In this document: one piece after another, positions 1 to 13,064 of the stretch | Layout of the letters: each line of letters opens with the position of its first letter | Numbering within the stretch: position 1 is the first letter of the stretch | NCBI RefSeq assembly: GCF_024346755.1 | Contig: NZ_AP024862.1 | Coordinates: 434,001-498,000, forward strand | Length of the DNA: 64,000 nucleotides | Reading direction: 5' to 3' | Source of the DNA: Vibrio aerogenes | Lineage (GTDB): Bacteria; Pseudomonadota; Gammaproteobacteria; Enterobacterales; Vibrionaceae | Made by a program: the position numbers and the translations under genes | The notes under the pieces: generated by a model | Told to the model about the DNA's origin: nothing | Database searches by the model: none | Seen by the model: the letters and a program-made list of their open reading frames with translations, nothing else

Positions 1-60
1 GTGGGATTCAGAGTAAGCGTTGGGGCTTTATATCAATAAGATGGACTGAGGCGATATAGT

Positions 61-1806
61 ATGAAAACAATATCATTTAAAGCAAAACTTGTTGCAATTG
101 TTATATCTATTATTTTTGTAACGATTATGACTTCTTATTTAAGCGCCAATGTTTATATTAGTCGTTATATTCATAAAGCGGATACATCATTTATCAGTTC
201 TCAGATTGAAACCGTCAGAAATGTGATTGCTGATAAAATTGAAAGCAATATTGTATTGGCAAAATCAACAAAATTCAGTTTCTCTGAAGTGAAACAAGCT
301 GCTGAAAGAACAGGTTTTCATGATGCAGTAAAAGTTGCTTTTGGTATGGCGATCAGCAAAGAAGGGAAAATTTCGGACGAGGCCCTGACTCAGAAATATC
401 TGAATTTACTTGCACAGGCTAACGGAAAAGTGATGGTGACGGATGTTTATTTTCAGAACAAGAAGCCATTAATTACGATCATTGTTCCTGAAGGGGAAGA
501 AAAAGGGAATTTATTCGTCGTTGATCTGACGCCACTGGGATTATTGCTGAAATCGATGTCTGTTGACGGCAGCTACCTTGAATTAATGGATGCAAAAAAC
601 AGCCTGGTATTTTCGAATAAAATTGATGGAAATATAACCCCAATCAGTCAGACATTTGATGTCGCCGGAAAAACCTGGACGCTGACCGGATTTATTGACA
701 ATGATTATATTCAGAATGATACCGATAGCTTAAATAACCGTATTACGATTGCGCTGATTATTGCTGGGATCATTCTTATTCCAATTGCATTTTTATTAAT
801 CAACTGGGTGATGAAGCCGATTTTGTTATTGAAAAATCTCATTGCAGATCTGGCCAATGGTAACGGTGATTTGACGCACCGGTTACAGGTCGATACCCGT
901 GATGAGCTGGGTATGATTGCACAAGGCATTAACCAGTTTATTTCGAATCTGCAGACGATGATGAAACAGGTGAAGCAGTCTACGGAGTCTATCAGTCAGG
1001 AAATCAGGAAACTTGAAGAACAAACGGATTCGAACGGGCATCTGCTTCATCAGCACAGTATGGAGCTTGATTCAACGGTGACTGCAATTAATGAAATGAG
1101 CTCCACGGCATCCGTTGTGGCTGAAAATGCTGCCAACACAGCGAATCAGACCGAGATGACAAATGCGGAAGCCTCTCAGTCACGTGAGGTGGTCCGGCAG
1201 GCGGTCGATAATGTCAGCTCATTGATAGATGAAGTGGAAGAAACGGCCCGTTTTGTTTCTGAGATGAATGAACATACGGATGAAATTGGCCATTTGCTGG
1301 GCGAAATCGGTGGGATAGCTGAACAAACCAACCTTCTGGCCCTGAATGCTGCGATTGAAGCGGCCCGTGCGGGAGAGCAGGGACGCGGATTTGCCGTCGT
1401 TGCCGATGAAGTCCGTGCACTGGCTTCCCGGACACACAAAAGTACCGAAGACATTGTTGGTATGCTGGAGCGTTTGAAATCCGGGACTTCAACTGTGGTT
1501 GCCGGTATGGAATCGACCAAGTCCAGCTGTCGTCATACCGCAGAGACAACCGGTGTTGTTATGTCTTCGCTGGATAAAATGACCCGGTCTGTCACCGAAA
1601 TTAATGACTTATCTGTTCAGATTGCAACCTCAGCAGAAGAACAAAGCAGTGTGACGGAGGATATTAACCGCAGTATGGTAAATATCAGAGAGATGGTGCA
1701 GCGCATTAACGAAAATGGAGATAACACGACAGAGACAGCACAGCGTTTAATTCAAACGAATCAGCAGCTGTCTGATATTGTCAGCCAGTTTAAAATTGAA
1801 GCCTGA
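61..1806 (+). CDS. Methyl-accepting chemotaxis protein with periplasmic sensor domain
   Basis: A 581-residue transmembrane chemoreceptor. An N-terminal membrane segment (about residues 8-30) is followed by a periplasmic Cache-like region, a second membrane segment (about 228-250), a HAMP linker and a cytoplasmic signalling domain. The highly conserved hairpin tip ([20 protein letters not shown]) is present near residue 420, so it should couple to CheA/CheW. No C-terminal NWETF-type tether for CheR is visible. The start follows a GAGGCGAT ribosome site. It stands alone, ends in a strong terminator and lies just upstream of an arginine uptake/catabolism locus. That position makes an amino acid ligand possible, but this is inference only. 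Confidence 0.95.
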   Translation: MKTISFKAKLVAIVISIIFVTIMTSYLSANVYISRYIHKADTSFISSQIETVRNVIADKIESNIVLAKSTKFSFSEVKQAAERTGFHDAVKVAFGMAISKEGKISDEALTQKYLNLLAQANGKVMVTDVYFQNKKPLITIIVPEGEEKGNLFVVDLTPLGLLLKSMSVDGSYLELMDAKNSLVFSNKIDGNITPISQTFDVAGKTWTLTGFIDNDYIQNDTDSLNNRITIALIIAGIILIPIAFLLINWVMKPILLLKNLIADLANGNGDLTHRLQVDTRDELGMIAQGINQFISNLQTMMKQVKQSTESISQEIRKLEEQTDSNGHLLHQHSMELDSTVTAINEMSSTASVVAENAANTANQTEMTNAEASQSREVVRQAVDNVSSLIDEVEETARFVSEMNEHTDEIGHLLGEIGGIAEQTNLLALNAAIEAARAGEQGRGFAVVADEVRALASRTHKSTEDIVGMLERLKSGTSTVVAGMESTKSSCRHTAETTGVVMSSLDKMTRSVTEINDLSVQIATSAEEQSSVTEDINRSMVNIREMVQRINENGDNTTETAQRLIQTNQQLSDIVSQFKIEA

Positions 1807-1845
1807 TACAGCCAAACGGCTCTGAAAACGTTTTAAGTTCTGTCC

Positions 1846-1887
1846 CCGGTCATGAATCAGAAAGTTCATGACCGGTTTTTATTTTTC
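1846..1887 (+). terminator. Rho-independent terminator after the chemoreceptor
   Basis: A perfect 11-bp stem (CCGGTCATGAA / TTCATGACCGG) with an 8-base loop is followed by a T-rich tail (TTTTTATTTTT), 40 bp after the chemoreceptor stop codon. Confidence 0.9.
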
Positions 1888-2349
1888 GGCCTGATGGTTT
1901 TTTATGCGGTTCTGAAATGTTAATTATATGGTTCATTGTTGTATCAATCGTGAGTTGATTATCGCCCTGTTGCGCAATTAACAAAAATATTGTTAATGAA
2001 TTGCTAATAATTTTGTTGGTTAGTTTGTAAAATGTATATCTTTTAGGTTTTTTAAATGTTGTTGTTGTGTTGTTTTTAGTGCGATCGTGCACCAATTTTG
2101 TGCGTCAACATAAAAATCTTTAAACGCGTATTTTTAAAAACGATCTATATTTATATGTAATATTTCATGATATGATTGCCTTTTGATTAGCTAATTATTC
2201 ATATTTAATGTTTAAATATGTTTTTTTAGTTTCGATCATACCGGAAAAATGCTGGTGGCACACTTTGTGCTGTTTGAGTGCTGACAGACATTTTGTACTG
2301 ACAGGTCGTCAGTTTCCACATTTTGAAGTGATTTAGATAGAAGGTGATA
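1888..2349. other. AT-rich intergenic region upstream of the arginine transporter
   Basis: No convincing gene. The stretch is AT-rich and must hold the promoter of the transporter operon. Just before the first gene lie two direct copies of GT(G/A)CTGACAG (2278-2287 and 2295-2304), 17 bp apart. The second copy also forms an inverted repeat CTGAC-AGGTC-GTCAG (2298-2312). AraC-family proteins such as the downstream ArgR-like regulator usually bind direct repeats, so these are candidate operator half-sites. Confidence 0.4.
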
Positions 2350-3129
2350 ATGAAAAGAATGAAGTTTCTGACCGTATTGTTGTTTGGTTTGATGACATCT
2401 TTTGCTCAGGCCGCGGAAGGCAGTTTAATTCGTCTGGGCGTCGAACCCGGTTATGCGCCCTTTGAGATCAAAAAGCCTGATGGTTCTCTTGCCGGATTTG
2501 ATATCGATTTGGGGAAAGAAATCTGTCAACGTCTGAAAGCTCGTTGTGAATGGGTTGAAAGTGATTTTGACGGACTGATTCCGGCGCTTAAAGCCAAGAA
2601 AATTGATGCAATTCTGTCTTCAATGTCGATTACACCGCAACGTCTGGAAGAAATTGATTTTACTGATAAGCTCTATGGCACGCCAGCCCGTCTGGTCGCC
2701 CCAAAAGGGATGACACTTCAGCCAACGGCACAATCTCTTGCCGGCAAACGTGTTGGTGTATTCCAGGGGACGACAGCGGAAACTTATGCAAAAGACCAAT
2801 GGGCAGGGCATGGGGTTGATGTCGTTTCTTATCAGAATCAGGACCTCGTGTATGCTGATTTAGTCAACGGACGTCTTGATGCCTCTTTTCAGGATGCTGT
2901 GGCTGCCGATGACGGATTTTTGAAGCGTTCAGTCGGAAAAGGATTCGCATTTAGCGGCCCGGAAGTGAACGATGAAAAATATTTCGGTGTGGGTGCCGGT
3001 ATTGGTATCCGTAAAGAAGACCAGCAGTTAAAAAACAGTATCAACAAAGTTCTTGCCGATATGTTAGCTGATGGAACCTACCAGAAAATAGCGAAGCAAT
3101 ATTTTCAGTTTGATATCTACGGTAAATAA
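2350..3129 (+). CDS. aotJ: Periplasmic substrate-binding protein, basic amino acid ABC importer (AotJ/HisJ/ArtJ family)
   Basis: A 259-residue type-II periplasmic binding protein that should capture arginine/ornithine-type substrates for the importer encoded next. The N-terminus is a clear signal peptide (MKRMKFLTVLLFG, cleavage after ...FAQA). The mature part carries the family pattern GYAPFEIKKPDGSLAGFDIDL and FDGLIPALKAKKIDA. ATG at 2350 is chosen over the upstream GTG at 2344 because AAGG at 2341-2344 is then well spaced. It is the first gene of an aotJQMP-argR-like operon. The ligand is inferred from context, since histidine- or lysine-binding relatives look alike. A paralogue lies at 20790-21563. 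Confidence 0.85.
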   Translation: MKRMKFLTVLLFGLMTSFAQAAEGSLIRLGVEPGYAPFEIKKPDGSLAGFDIDLGKEICQRLKARCEWVESDFDGLIPALKAKKIDAILSSMSITPQRLEEIDFTDKLYGTPARLVAPKGMTLQPTAQSLAGKRVGVFQGTTAETYAKDQWAGHGVDVVSYQNQDLVYADLVNGRLDASFQDAVAADDGFLKRSVGKGFAFSGPEVNDEKYFGVGAGIGIRKEDQQLKNSINKVLADMLADGTYQKIAKQYFQFDIYGK

Positions 3130-3140
3130 ATCATCTTTCA

Positions 3141-3197
3141 AGCAGCCCCTTGTGCACATAACAATGTTTGGTTATGTTGATATGACGGGCTGTTTTC
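3141..3197 (+). terminator. Intercistronic stem-loop between binding protein and permease genes
   Basis: AGCAGCCC (3141-3148) pairs with GGGCTGTT (3187-3194), followed by a T-rich stretch. An inner hairpin CATAAC/GTTATG sits in the loop. It probably acts as a partial terminator or 3'-end stabiliser, allowing more binding protein than permease to be made, as is common in ABC importers. Confidence 0.5.
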
Positions 3198-3212
3198 TTC
3201 AGGTAAATTAAT

Positions 3213-3899
3213 ATGTTACAAGGTTATGGCAGTGTTATCTTTGATGGTGCTGTAATGACAATTGAGCTTGCGGTGTTATCCGTTTTTGTTGCAATTGTCC
3301 TCGGACTACTCGGCGCATGTGGTAAATTATTTGGTAACCGGCCTGTTGTTTTCCTTGCGAATATTTATACCACAATTGTTCGTGGGGTGCCGGATCTGGT
3401 GCTGATGATGCTGATCTTTTACGGACTTCAGCTGATTCTGAACCAAATTACCGAGTTCAGCGGATTTGAACAGATCGATATTGACCCTTTCACCGCCGGT
3501 GTTTTGACGATTGGTTTTATTTATGGCGCGTATCTGGCTGAAACGTTTCGCGGCGCATTTCTGGCTGTGCCTGATGGTCAGCTGGAATCAGGAACCGCAT
3601 ACGGTTTTACCCCCTGGCAGATTTTCCGGTTGATTCTGTTCCCGCAAATGATGCGTCATGCACTTCCCGGATTATCAAATAACTGGCTGGTTATTCTGAA
3701 GTCGACCGCATTAGTTTCAATTATTGGTCTTGCTGATGTCGTGAAGGCCACTCAGATGGCGGGTAAAGGCACTTATCAGTTCTTCTTTTTCACGATTGTT
3801 GCTGCCGCGGTTTATCTGCTGTTCACCACCATCTCGAATTTAGTGTTTTACTGGCTCAATCGCCGTTATGCTTTTGACCAGAGGAAGATGACGTCATGA
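3213..3899 (+). CDS. aotQ: Amino acid ABC transporter permease (HisQ/AotQ type)
   Basis: A 228-residue inner-membrane permease of the polar amino acid uptake family. It shows about five hydrophobic segments and the cytoplasmic EAA loop (ESGTAYGFTPWQIFRLILFPQMM), which contacts the ATPase. It forms a heterodimer with the next permease. Its stop codon overlaps the next start (ATGA at 3896-3899), indicating translational coupling. Confidence 0.88.
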   Translation: MLQGYGSVIFDGAVMTIELAVLSVFVAIVLGLLGACGKLFGNRPVVFLANIYTTIVRGVPDLVLMMLIFYGLQLILNQITEFSGFEQIDIDPFTAGVLTIGFIYGAYLAETFRGAFLAVPDGQLESGTAYGFTPWQIFRLILFPQMMRHALPGLSNNWLVILKSTALVSIIGLADVVKATQMAGKGTYQFFFFTIVAAAVYLLFTTISNLVFYWLNRRYAFDQRKMTS

Positions 3900-4615
3900 T
3901 TGAAATTCTGCAACAATATGGGAAGGCTTTTCTCTGGTCTGATGGTTATCATTTCTCTGGTGTGGCTGTCACACTCTGGTTACTGGTTATCTCGGTGTTA
4001 CTGGGGTTTATCACTTCGGTACCGCTGGCTGTCGCACGGGTTTCTGAAAACCGCTTCGTCTCTTTTCCGGTCTGGCTGTTTTCTTATGTGTTCAGGGGAA
4101 CGCCGCTGTATGTTCAGCTGTTAGTGTTCTACACCGGGGTTTACACTCTGGGCTTCGTGCGTTCCACCGAGTTTTTGAACTGGTTTTTCCGCAGTGGATA
4201 TAACTGTACGCTGATTGCGCTGTACTTAAACACTTGTGCTTATACCATAGAGATTTTTGCTGGTGCGATTAAAGAAACCAACCGGGGTGAGGTTGAAGCA
4301 GCAAAAGCTTACGGCTTTTCCCGCTGGAAAATGTATCGCCACATTATTATCCCGTCTGCACTACGCCGGGCATTGCCGGCTTACAGTAATGAAGTGATCA
4401 TGATGCTACACTCAACGTCGCTGGCATTTACGGCAACGGTTCCGGATATTCTGAAAGTTGCCCGGGACGTCAATGCTGCAACATATAAGTCATTTCATGC
4501 GTTTGGTATTGCTGCGGTTTTATATCTTATCATTTCATTTTTGCTGGTAGCGTTGTTCAGAAGAGCCGAGAAACGGTGGTTAAGACATCTCCGGCCGATT
4601 TCAGCTCAGAAGTAA
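3896..4615 (+). CDS. aotM: Amino acid ABC transporter permease (HisM/AotM type)
   Basis: A 239-residue second permease subunit, with hydrophobic segments throughout and the EAA loop ([20 protein letters not shown]) near residue 140. It pairs with the HisQ/AotQ-type subunit encoded upstream, with a 4-bp start/stop overlap. Eight bases separate its stop codon from the start chosen for the ATPase gene. The aotO gene found between aotM and aotP in Pseudomonas is missing here; a likely homologue is at 21644-22759. Confidence 0.88.
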   Translation: MIEILQQYGKAFLWSDGYHFSGVAVTLWLLVISVLLGFITSVPLAVARVSENRFVSFPVWLFSYVFRGTPLYVQLLVFYTGVYTLGFVRSTEFLNWFFRSGYNCTLIALYLNTCAYTIEIFAGAIKETNRGEVEAAKAYGFSRWKMYRHIIIPSALRRALPAYSNEVIMMLHSTSLAFTATVPDILKVARDVNAATYKSFHAFGIAAVLYLIISFLLVALFRRAEKRWLRHLRPISAQK

Positions 4616-4623
4616 GGAATCTT

Positions 4624-5397
4624 ATGCATAACTCAAAACTTGCCGTCAAAGATCTTCATAAGAAGTACGGATCTCATGAAGTGTTAAAAGGTATATCGCT
4701 TCAGGCCAATGCTGGTGATGTGATTAGTATTATCGGCTCATCCGGTTCCGGGAAAAGTACTTTTTTACGCTGTCTGAATTTTCTGGAAAAACCGTGTGAC
4801 GGGGCCATTTATGTGAATGGTCAGGAAATCCATATGGTCCGCAACAGTGACGGACAGTTTAAAGTATCTGATGACAAACAGCTGCAATTGCTGAGAACCA
4901 AACTGACGATGGTTTTCCAGCATTTCAATTTGTGGAGTCATATGACGGTGCTGGAAAATGTCATGATCGCACCGATGAAAGTTCTGGGGATCAGTGAAGC
5001 AGAAGCCAGACAGCGTGCACTGACATATCTGGATAAAGTCGGGATTGATGAACAGGCGCAACAGCGTTTCCCGGCTCATTTATCCGGTGGTCAGCAACAG
5101 CGGGTTTCCATTGCCCGCGCTCTGGCAATGGAGCCGGAAGTACTGCTGTTTGATGAACCGACTTCAGCGCTTGATCCTGAACTGGTTGGTGAAGTGCTGA
5201 AAATTATGCAGAAGCTGGCAGAAGAAGGCAAGACGATGATTGTGGTCACTCACGAGATGGAATTCGCCCGTCATGTCTCAAACCATGTCATCTTTCTTCA
5301 TCAGGGAAAAATTGAGGAAGAAGGCAATCCGGAGGAAGTCTTTAATCATCCTAAAAGCGAGCGCTTACAGCAATTTTTGTCCGGTGCACTGAAATAA
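4624..5397 (+). CDS. aotP: Amino acid ABC transporter ATP-binding protein (HisP/AotP type)
   Basis: A 257-residue ATPase that energises the importer. It has Walker A (GSSGSGKST, about residue 38), the Q-loop region (MVFQHFNLW), the ABC signature (LSGGQQQR), Walker B ([13 protein letters not shown]) and the switch histidine (VVTHEM). The open frame extends back to 4576 inside the previous gene, but ATG 4624 is preferred: AAGGA (4614-4618) is correctly placed and the protein then has the usual family length. It closes the transporter part of the operon; the regulator gene starts 15 bp later. Confidence 0.9.
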   Translation: MHNSKLAVKDLHKKYGSHEVLKGISLQANAGDVISIIGSSGSGKSTFLRCLNFLEKPCDGAIYVNGQEIHMVRNSDGQFKVSDDKQLQLLRTKLTMVFQHFNLWSHMTVLENVMIAPMKVLGISEAEARQRALTYLDKVGIDEQAQQRFPAHLSGGQQQRVSIARALAMEPEVLLFDEPTSALDPELVGEVLKIMQKLAEEGKTMIVVTHEMEFARHVSNHVIFLHQGKIEEEGNPEEVFNHPKSERLQQFLSGALK

Positions 5398-5412
5398 CCG
5401 GCGTGTTCGGGC

Positions 5413-6405
5413 ATGAAAGCGCAGCACTCTGCATCCACCTCATCTGAACCTGGCTACCGTGTTGTCGTGTATTTGCCGGGTTCATCCTCCCTGTTTTCTG
5501 CCGGCGCTGCTGAAGCGCCTTTTTTAGCGGCTAACCAGTTACTGAATGAAGACAAGTACCAGTTGACCTGGCTGTCTGGTTCAGAACTGCCACCGTGTGA
5601 ACCGCTTCACGGGCCGCAATCTGTACAAAGCACTCCGGATGATGTGACATGTGATTTACTGATTATTCTCTCTCATTCTGCTCCCGAACTGCCACTCCCG
5701 GGCGAAGAAAAAATCTGGCTGCAGCATCTGATACAGCAGCAACAGGTTCAGGTGATTGCCTCGCATGCCGGACCTTTCTGGCTGGCAGAATGTGGGTTGC
5801 TGAACACTCAGTCCGTGGCCGTACACTGGTCTCTCATGGATGATTTTCATCAGCAGTACCCGGCTTTAACGCTGTCCGATTTCTTGTATACCACGAAAGA
5901 CAGGCTCACAACCTGTGCCGGACAGGCTGCTCTGCTTGATTGCATCATACAGTTGATTGAGAGCCGGGAGGGTCATGAACTGGCTTATGATGTTTCCGAT
6001 CTGCTTTGTATGGATCGGATTCGTTCAGCGGAAGAACGTCAGCGCCTGCCGGCGAAACATGCCGGCGAGACTCAGCCCCGGCTGACCATGGCAATTGAGC
6101 TGATGGAAAATAATATCGAAGAGCCATTATCAACCGGAGAAATAGCCAGCTTAGTCAATATTTCACGCAGGCAGCTTGAACGGCTGTTCAGGCGCTATCT
6201 CGACACGATGCCGGCACGCTACTATTTACAGTTGCGTCTGAAAAAAGCCCGTCAGTTATTATTAACAACCAATACCTCTATCGTACAAATCGGTTTGCAT
6301 TGTGGCTTCTCCAGCGGGGCGCATTTTTCTACTGCCTACAAATCCTTCTACCAGATCACCCCACGGGAAGAACGTTCAAAAAAGTTTCATTCTGATCAGG
6401 TTTAA
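5413..6405 (+). CDS. argR: AraC-family regulator with DJ-1/PfpI-like N-domain (ArgR type)
   Basis: A 330-residue regulator. Residues ~15-185 resemble the DJ-1/PfpI (glutamine amidotransferase-like) domain of GlxA-type regulators. Residues ~220-325 form an AraC DNA-binding domain with two helix-turn-helices (TGEIASLVNISRRQLERLFR and TSIVQIGLHCGFSSGAHFST). Both its position directly after the arginine importer and its architecture match ArgR of Pseudomonas aeruginosa, which activates aot and aru genes in response to arginine. It is not related to the classical E. coli ArgR repressor. Autoregulation of this operon and activation of the aru genes downstream are inferred. Confidence 0.82.
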   Translation: MKAQHSASTSSEPGYRVVVYLPGSSSLFSAGAAEAPFLAANQLLNEDKYQLTWLSGSELPPCEPLHGPQSVQSTPDDVTCDLLIILSHSAPELPLPGEEKIWLQHLIQQQQVQVIASHAGPFWLAECGLLNTQSVAVHWSLMDDFHQQYPALTLSDFLYTTKDRLTTCAGQAALLDCIIQLIESREGHELAYDVSDLLCMDRIRSAEERQRLPAKHAGETQPRLTMAIELMENNIEEPLSTGEIASLVNISRRQLERLFRRYLDTMPARYYLQLRLKKARQLLLTTNTSIVQIGLHCGFSSGAHFSTAYKSFYQITPREERSKKFHSDQV

Positions 6406-6645
6406 TCATGCTGAACCGGATAATTTGACGTTTCACCCTGAATACTTTGCCATCAGATTTTGGCTCAGAAGGTGAAAAGTTATAAATATCCGTCGGATTT
6501 ATGTAATTTTTGTCGTCTTATTTTTTATAACCTGTAAGTCTGAGCTGCCTCAAAATAAGGCATCTGTGGTTTTGTCAGGAGAGACAAGATCAGTCATGGA
6601 CTTCTGGTATGAAGAAAAGACAATCATCGACAATGGATATCAATC

Positions 6646-7680
6646 ATGATTATTTTACGTCCGGCCCGGCAGGGTGATATTCAGCAGATTGAGCAACTGG
6701 CTCATGACAGTGGTACTCAGGTGAGTACTTTACCTGCCCAGCGTGCTTATCTGGTGGAGCGGGTCAGCCATTCGATGGATTCATTCCGGCAGGAAGTATT
6801 AGCGCCCGGAGAAGAGAATTATTTGTTCGTACTGGAAGAAACCGTCACCGGGCAAATTCTCGGCACTGGGGGAATTGTGGCGCTGGCTGGTTTTCTGGAG
6901 CCTTTTTATGCGTTCCGCAATGACATTCTGATTCACTCCTCCAGAGCATTGAAAATACACAGCCGGATTCACGCACTGACACTGACACATGATCTGAGTG
7001 ATCACTCCCAGCTCTGTTCCTTTTATGTTGTACCGGCTCTGAGAGATTCACTTTATCCGGCGCTGGTCACGCTCGGACGGCTGATGTATATGGCTGTGCA
7101 CAAAGAACGATTTGCTGAAGACTGGATGGCGGTTCTTCCCGGTATCGCGGATGCATCGGGCAGAGCACCTTTCTGGGATCATGTCGGCCGAAAATTTTTC
7201 CGGATGTCTTACCACGAAGTCGAACATTATAACAGCACTCTGGATCGCACCTTTATTGCCGAGCTGATGCCGCATCATCCATTATATGTCCCCTTAATCA
7301 ATGAAGAAGCTCAGGCCGTCATGGGGCAGATACATCCGGACAGCGAGCTGCAGTACCGGTTGTTGTTTGATCAGGGGTTTGAAGCAGATAAATATGTGGA
7401 AATTTTCGATGCGGGGCCCATTCTGACAGCGAGAAAGAATACGCTAAACCTTTGGCAGAATATCCATCAGTGTCAAATTAAAACAGTCAAAAAAATGGCT
7501 CATTCCTGTCAGTATTTAATGGGGATGACAACAAAAGAACATGAATTTCAGGCAGGGATTATTGAGGCCTGGCAGGACGGGAATACGTTATTCGTCAGTG
7601 ATGCAACGTGCGCAAATACCCCCGGATTAGAGGTCGATCAATCCGTCTGGTGTTTGCCACTGGACAGACTGCATCTGTAA
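6646..7680 (+). CDS. aruF: Arginine/ornithine N-succinyltransferase, alpha subunit
   Basis: A 344-residue GNAT-like acyltransferase of the AstA family, catalysing succinyl-CoA + L-arginine to N2-succinylarginine, the first step of the AST pathway. Family signatures are the N-terminal MIILRPARQGDIQQIEQLA and the block GRAPFWDHVGRKFFRM...FIAELMPHHPLY...LINEEAQAVMGQIH. A paralogous subunit follows at once, so this is the heteromeric (AruF-AruG) form known from pseudomonads rather than the single-chain AstA of enterics. The start is the first ATG of the frame and its ribosome site is weak. A 240-bp gap with a possible ArgR-responsive promoter precedes it (TGTCGTC at 6511-6517). Confidence 0.88.
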   Translation: MIILRPARQGDIQQIEQLAHDSGTQVSTLPAQRAYLVERVSHSMDSFRQEVLAPGEENYLFVLEETVTGQILGTGGIVALAGFLEPFYAFRNDILIHSSRALKIHSRIHALTLTHDLSDHSQLCSFYVVPALRDSLYPALVTLGRLMYMAVHKERFAEDWMAVLPGIADASGRAPFWDHVGRKFFRMSYHEVEHYNSTLDRTFIAELMPHHPLYVPLINEEAQAVMGQIHPDSELQYRLLFDQGFEADKYVEIFDAGPILTARKNTLNLWQNIHQCQIKTVKKMAHSCQYLMGMTTKEHEFQAGIIEAWQDGNTLFVSDATCANTPGLEVDQSVWCLPLDRLHL

Positions 7681-7710
7681 GTCACCAGATTTAATCAAGG
7701 ATTAGTGAAC

Positions 7711-10214
<2,504 letters not shown>

Positions 10215-10246
10215 GCGGTCTGTGAGTCACAGACAAGGAGAGAACA

Positions 10247-11581
10247 ATGTCAGCATTTGAAGTCAATTTTGATGGTCTGGTCGGCTTAACTCACAATTAT
10301 GCCGGGCTATCCTTTGGTAATGTCGCATCACAATCCCATCAGAATGAAACCGCGAATCCCAGGCTTGCTGCATTGCAGGGTCTGACCAAGATGAAAACAC
10401 TGTCGGACATGGGATTCCGGCAAGGGGTGCTTCCTCCTCACGAACGCCCGTGCACGACAACACTCAGACAGCTTGGTTTTAGCGGCAGTGATGCCGAAGT
10501 TATTACAAAAGCTGCTAAAGAAGCGCCAAGGCTGCTGGCGATGGCCAGCTCTGCGTCTGCCATGTGGGTGGCCAATGCAGCGACGGTTTCACCCTCAGCC
10601 GACACGCTGGATGGCCGGGTGCATTTCACACCGGCTAATCTGAATAACAAACTGCACCGGGCGATTGAAGCTGAAACAACCGGGCGGATTCTGCAACAGA
10701 TTTTTTCTGATTCCCGGCATTTTGTTCATCATGCGCCATTGCCACAACATGCGTCGCTGGGAGATGAAGGTGCCGCGAATCATAACCGGCTCTGTGACGG
10801 ATACGGGCAACCGGGTGTGGAAGTGTTTGTTTATGGTGCCGGGGCCGGGCAACCGGGACCGGTACGTTATCCGGCCCGTCAGACATTCGAAGCCAGTGAA
10901 TCAGTGATGCGATTGCATCAGCTTAGCCCGGACAGAACGGTATTTGTTCAGCAAAACCCCTCAGTGATCGATCAGGGTGTTTTCCATAATGACGTTATTG
11001 CAGTCAGCAATGGTCCGGTTTTGTTTTATCATCAGGACGCATTTTTGAATCCGCAAGGGGCGTTAGATGAGATCGCATCCAAACTGGCTGAGACCGGCTG
11101 CCGGTTCCAGCCGGTTGAAGTGCCGGTCAGTCTTGTTTCTGTGGAAGATGCGGTGCAAACCTATCTGTTTAACAGCCAGTTGCTGATGAAAGACAATGGA
11201 AAAATGCTGCTGGTGGTGCCGCAGGAAGCCCGTGAACATCCCGGAGTCTGGGGGTATCTGTCCTCGCTCATCGATCAGGGCAGGGTGATTGATGAAGTCA
11301 AAGTATTTGATTTACGTGAAAGTATGCGAAACGGTGGTGGTCCGGCCTGTTTACGGCTGCGTGTCGTCCTGAGTCAGGCTGAGCTGAATGCGACTAACCC
11401 GAATGTAATTTTAACCGATTCACTTTATCACGAGCTGACACACTGGGTAGAAAAGCATTACCGGGATCGGCTGGCTGAAGCTGATTTGGCTGATCCTCAG
11501 TTGCTGGAAGAGTGCAGAACCGCATTGGATGAACTGACACAAATCATGAATTTAGGATCTGTGTATCCGTTCCAGCGTTAA
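10247..11581 (+). CDS. astB: N-succinylarginine dihydrolase
   Basis: A 444-residue enzyme converting N2-succinylarginine to succinylornithine, CO2 and 2 NH3 (second AST step). The known catalytic triad can be placed: Glu174 (DEGAANHNR), His248 (GVFHND) and Cys368 (GGGPACLR), in the positions expected from E. coli AstB. It has a good Shine-Dalgarno (GGAGAGAAC). The product needs a succinylornithine transaminase that is not encoded in this window. Confidence 0.95.
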   Translation: MSAFEVNFDGLVGLTHNYAGLSFGNVASQSHQNETANPRLAALQGLTKMKTLSDMGFRQGVLPPHERPCTTTLRQLGFSGSDAEVITKAAKEAPRLLAMASSASAMWVANAATVSPSADTLDGRVHFTPANLNNKLHRAIEAETTGRILQQIFSDSRHFVHHAPLPQHASLGDEGAANHNRLCDGYGQPGVEVFVYGAGAGQPGPVRYPARQTFEASESVMRLHQLSPDRTVFVQQNPSVIDQGVFHNDVIAVSNGPVLFYHQDAFLNPQGALDEIASKLAETGCRFQPVEVPVSLVSVEDAVQTYLFNSQLLMKDNGKMLLVVPQEAREHPGVWGYLSSLIDQGRVIDEVKVFDLRESMRNGGGPACLRLRVVLSQAELNATNPNVILTDSLYHELTHWVEKHYRDRLAEADLADPQLLEECRTALDELTQIMNLGSVYPFQR

Positions 11582-11600
11582 ATCATAATCCGGAGATAAG

Positions 11601-12608
11601 ATGATGAGCCCTTATTTATCGGCAATATTAGACAATCAACCGCCAGCGGCTTTGACCGGGGAGAATCAGCACTTGCGCTGGACGTTTCTGGCCGACGGAG
11701 TATTGCTGTTCGAACCGCATCACCCGCCGGTAAAGCACGTCATTTTGTCTGCGGGTGTCCACGGTAATGAAACCGCGCCGGTCGAAATTTTATGTCGCCA
11801 TGTCGATGCACTACTGGCCGGAGAAATGACATTACAGGTTCGCCTGTTGGTGATTTTGGGAAATCTGGCAGCAATGAAGACCGATCAACGGTTTATTGAT
11901 GTTGATCTGAACCGCTTATTCAGCGGGCAGCATCGCAGCTATGAGGCGGGAGAAGATACCCGACGCGCTGCACTGCTGGAACAGTATACAACCGACTTTT
12001 TTGCCGGTACGCCGGCTTCAGCACGGTTTCATCTGGATTTACATACAGCCATTCGTGAGTCTCACTATGTCAGGTTTGGTGTGTTGCCTGTCCTGAATGA
12101 GAATACAGTCCGGTCCGGCTTTTTTGATCAGTTACTGGCGATGGGTCTGGAAGCACTGGTTGTTAATCCGGTCCCTGGCGGAACATTCAGTTATTACACC
12201 GCAGATGTACATGGTGCGCAGAGCTGTACACTGGAGCTGGGTAAAGCCCGGCCTTTCGGAACCAATGACTTGTCACAGTTTCAGGCGGCTGACCGTGGGC
12301 TGGCGAATTTGATCCATGGCCGGAATGACGTTTCTGCTGTCCGTCCGGCAGTCAAAATTTTCCGGGTCTGTCAGGAATTGAAAAAGTATTCCGGGCAGTT
12401 TTATTTCCCGGAGATTGACGATGATGTGAAAAATTTTTCCCGCTTTCAGCAGGGGATGCTGATTGCACAGGATGGAGAGGTGGAATATCGGGTGGAACAT
12501 GAATTTGAATGGCTGATATTTCCTAATGCCGGAGTTCGTAATGGTTTGCGCGCCGGAATGATGCTGGAAGAAATGACACTGGATCAATTCAGCTGTTCTC
12601 CGGATTGA
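11601..12608 (+). CDS. astE: Succinylglutamate desuccinylase
   Basis: A 335-residue zinc hydrolase of the AstE/aspartoacylase family releasing glutamate and succinate in the last AST step. Probable zinc ligands are His54 and Glu57 (GVHGNE) and His148 (DLHT). The DLNR motif (102-105) and the catalytic Glu212 (CTLELGK) are present. It starts at the first of two ATG codons with GGAG 5 bp upstream. It is the last gene of the arginine operon, followed by a hairpin. Confidence 0.93.
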   Translation: MMSPYLSAILDNQPPAALTGENQHLRWTFLADGVLLFEPHHPPVKHVILSAGVHGNETAPVEILCRHVDALLAGEMTLQVRLLVILGNLAAMKTDQRFIDVDLNRLFSGQHRSYEAGEDTRRAALLEQYTTDFFAGTPASARFHLDLHTAIRESHYVRFGVLPVLNENTVRSGFFDQLLAMGLEALVVNPVPGGTFSYYTADVHGAQSCTLELGKARPFGTNDLSQFQAADRGLANLIHGRNDVSAVRPAVKIFRVCQELKKYSGQFYFPEIDDDVKNFSRFQQGMLIAQDGEVEYRVEHEFEWLIFPNAGVRNGLRAGMMLEEMTLDQFSCSPD

Positions 12609-12623
12609 TGCACGATGAACAGA

Positions 12624-12644
12624 CAGATTCCATGCCGGAATCTG
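12624..12644 (+). terminator. Hairpin at the end of the arginine catabolic operon
   Basis: CAGATTCC and GGAATCTG form a perfect 8-bp stem around a 5-base loop, 16 bp after astE. There is no clear T tract, so termination is only probable. Confidence 0.4.
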
Positions 12645-12655
12645 AACGGTTGGGA

Positions 12656-12952
12656 TCAGGGATTGAGCATCAGGGACAGAATAGAAAGAAATCCAGCCAG
12701 TGAAATGGGCAGCAATGCAAACGCATAACCGATATATGCCGGAAATTTTGATTTCACTTTTAATGCCTTGCGTGCAACCATCGCTTTATGCAGACGGTAA
12801 GTTCCGAAAAAAGAGACGGCAATCCAAAGAGAGATGGTCAGATAAATTGCGGCCGTGTTACCATTGTGAATGACGGCTGTCGCCGCATATAAAAAGCCGA
12901 AGTGTAACGCAACAAGGTTGCTCAGAATTTTATTAGGTGCAGAAGATTGCAT
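12656..12952 (-). CDS. Small hydrophobic membrane protein of unknown function
   Basis: A 98-residue protein that I do not recognise. It shows about three hydrophobic segments (residues ~12-30, 33-50 and 72-95), with a basic loop RLHKAMVARKALKVKSK between the second and third. It is therefore probably an inner-membrane protein with a cytoplasmic positive loop. It runs opposite to astE, with 47 bp between the two ends. The ribosome site is weak. The clean hydrophobic pattern and conservative start support a real gene, but nothing suggests a function. Confidence 0.6.
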   Translation of the reverse strand: MQSSAPNKILSNLVALHFGFLYAATAVIHNGNTAAIYLTISLWIAVSFFGTYRLHKAMVARKALKVKSKFPAYIGYAFALLPISLAGFLSILSLMLNP

Positions 12953-13064
12953 GATTTCTCACTGATAATTGATAACTGACTGACTTGATACTAAATCGGA
13001 TGCTTAAAGAAAGGCACGAAAAAATTGTCATACCGGAGCGATAATATGAACTCAGTTCAGTTTT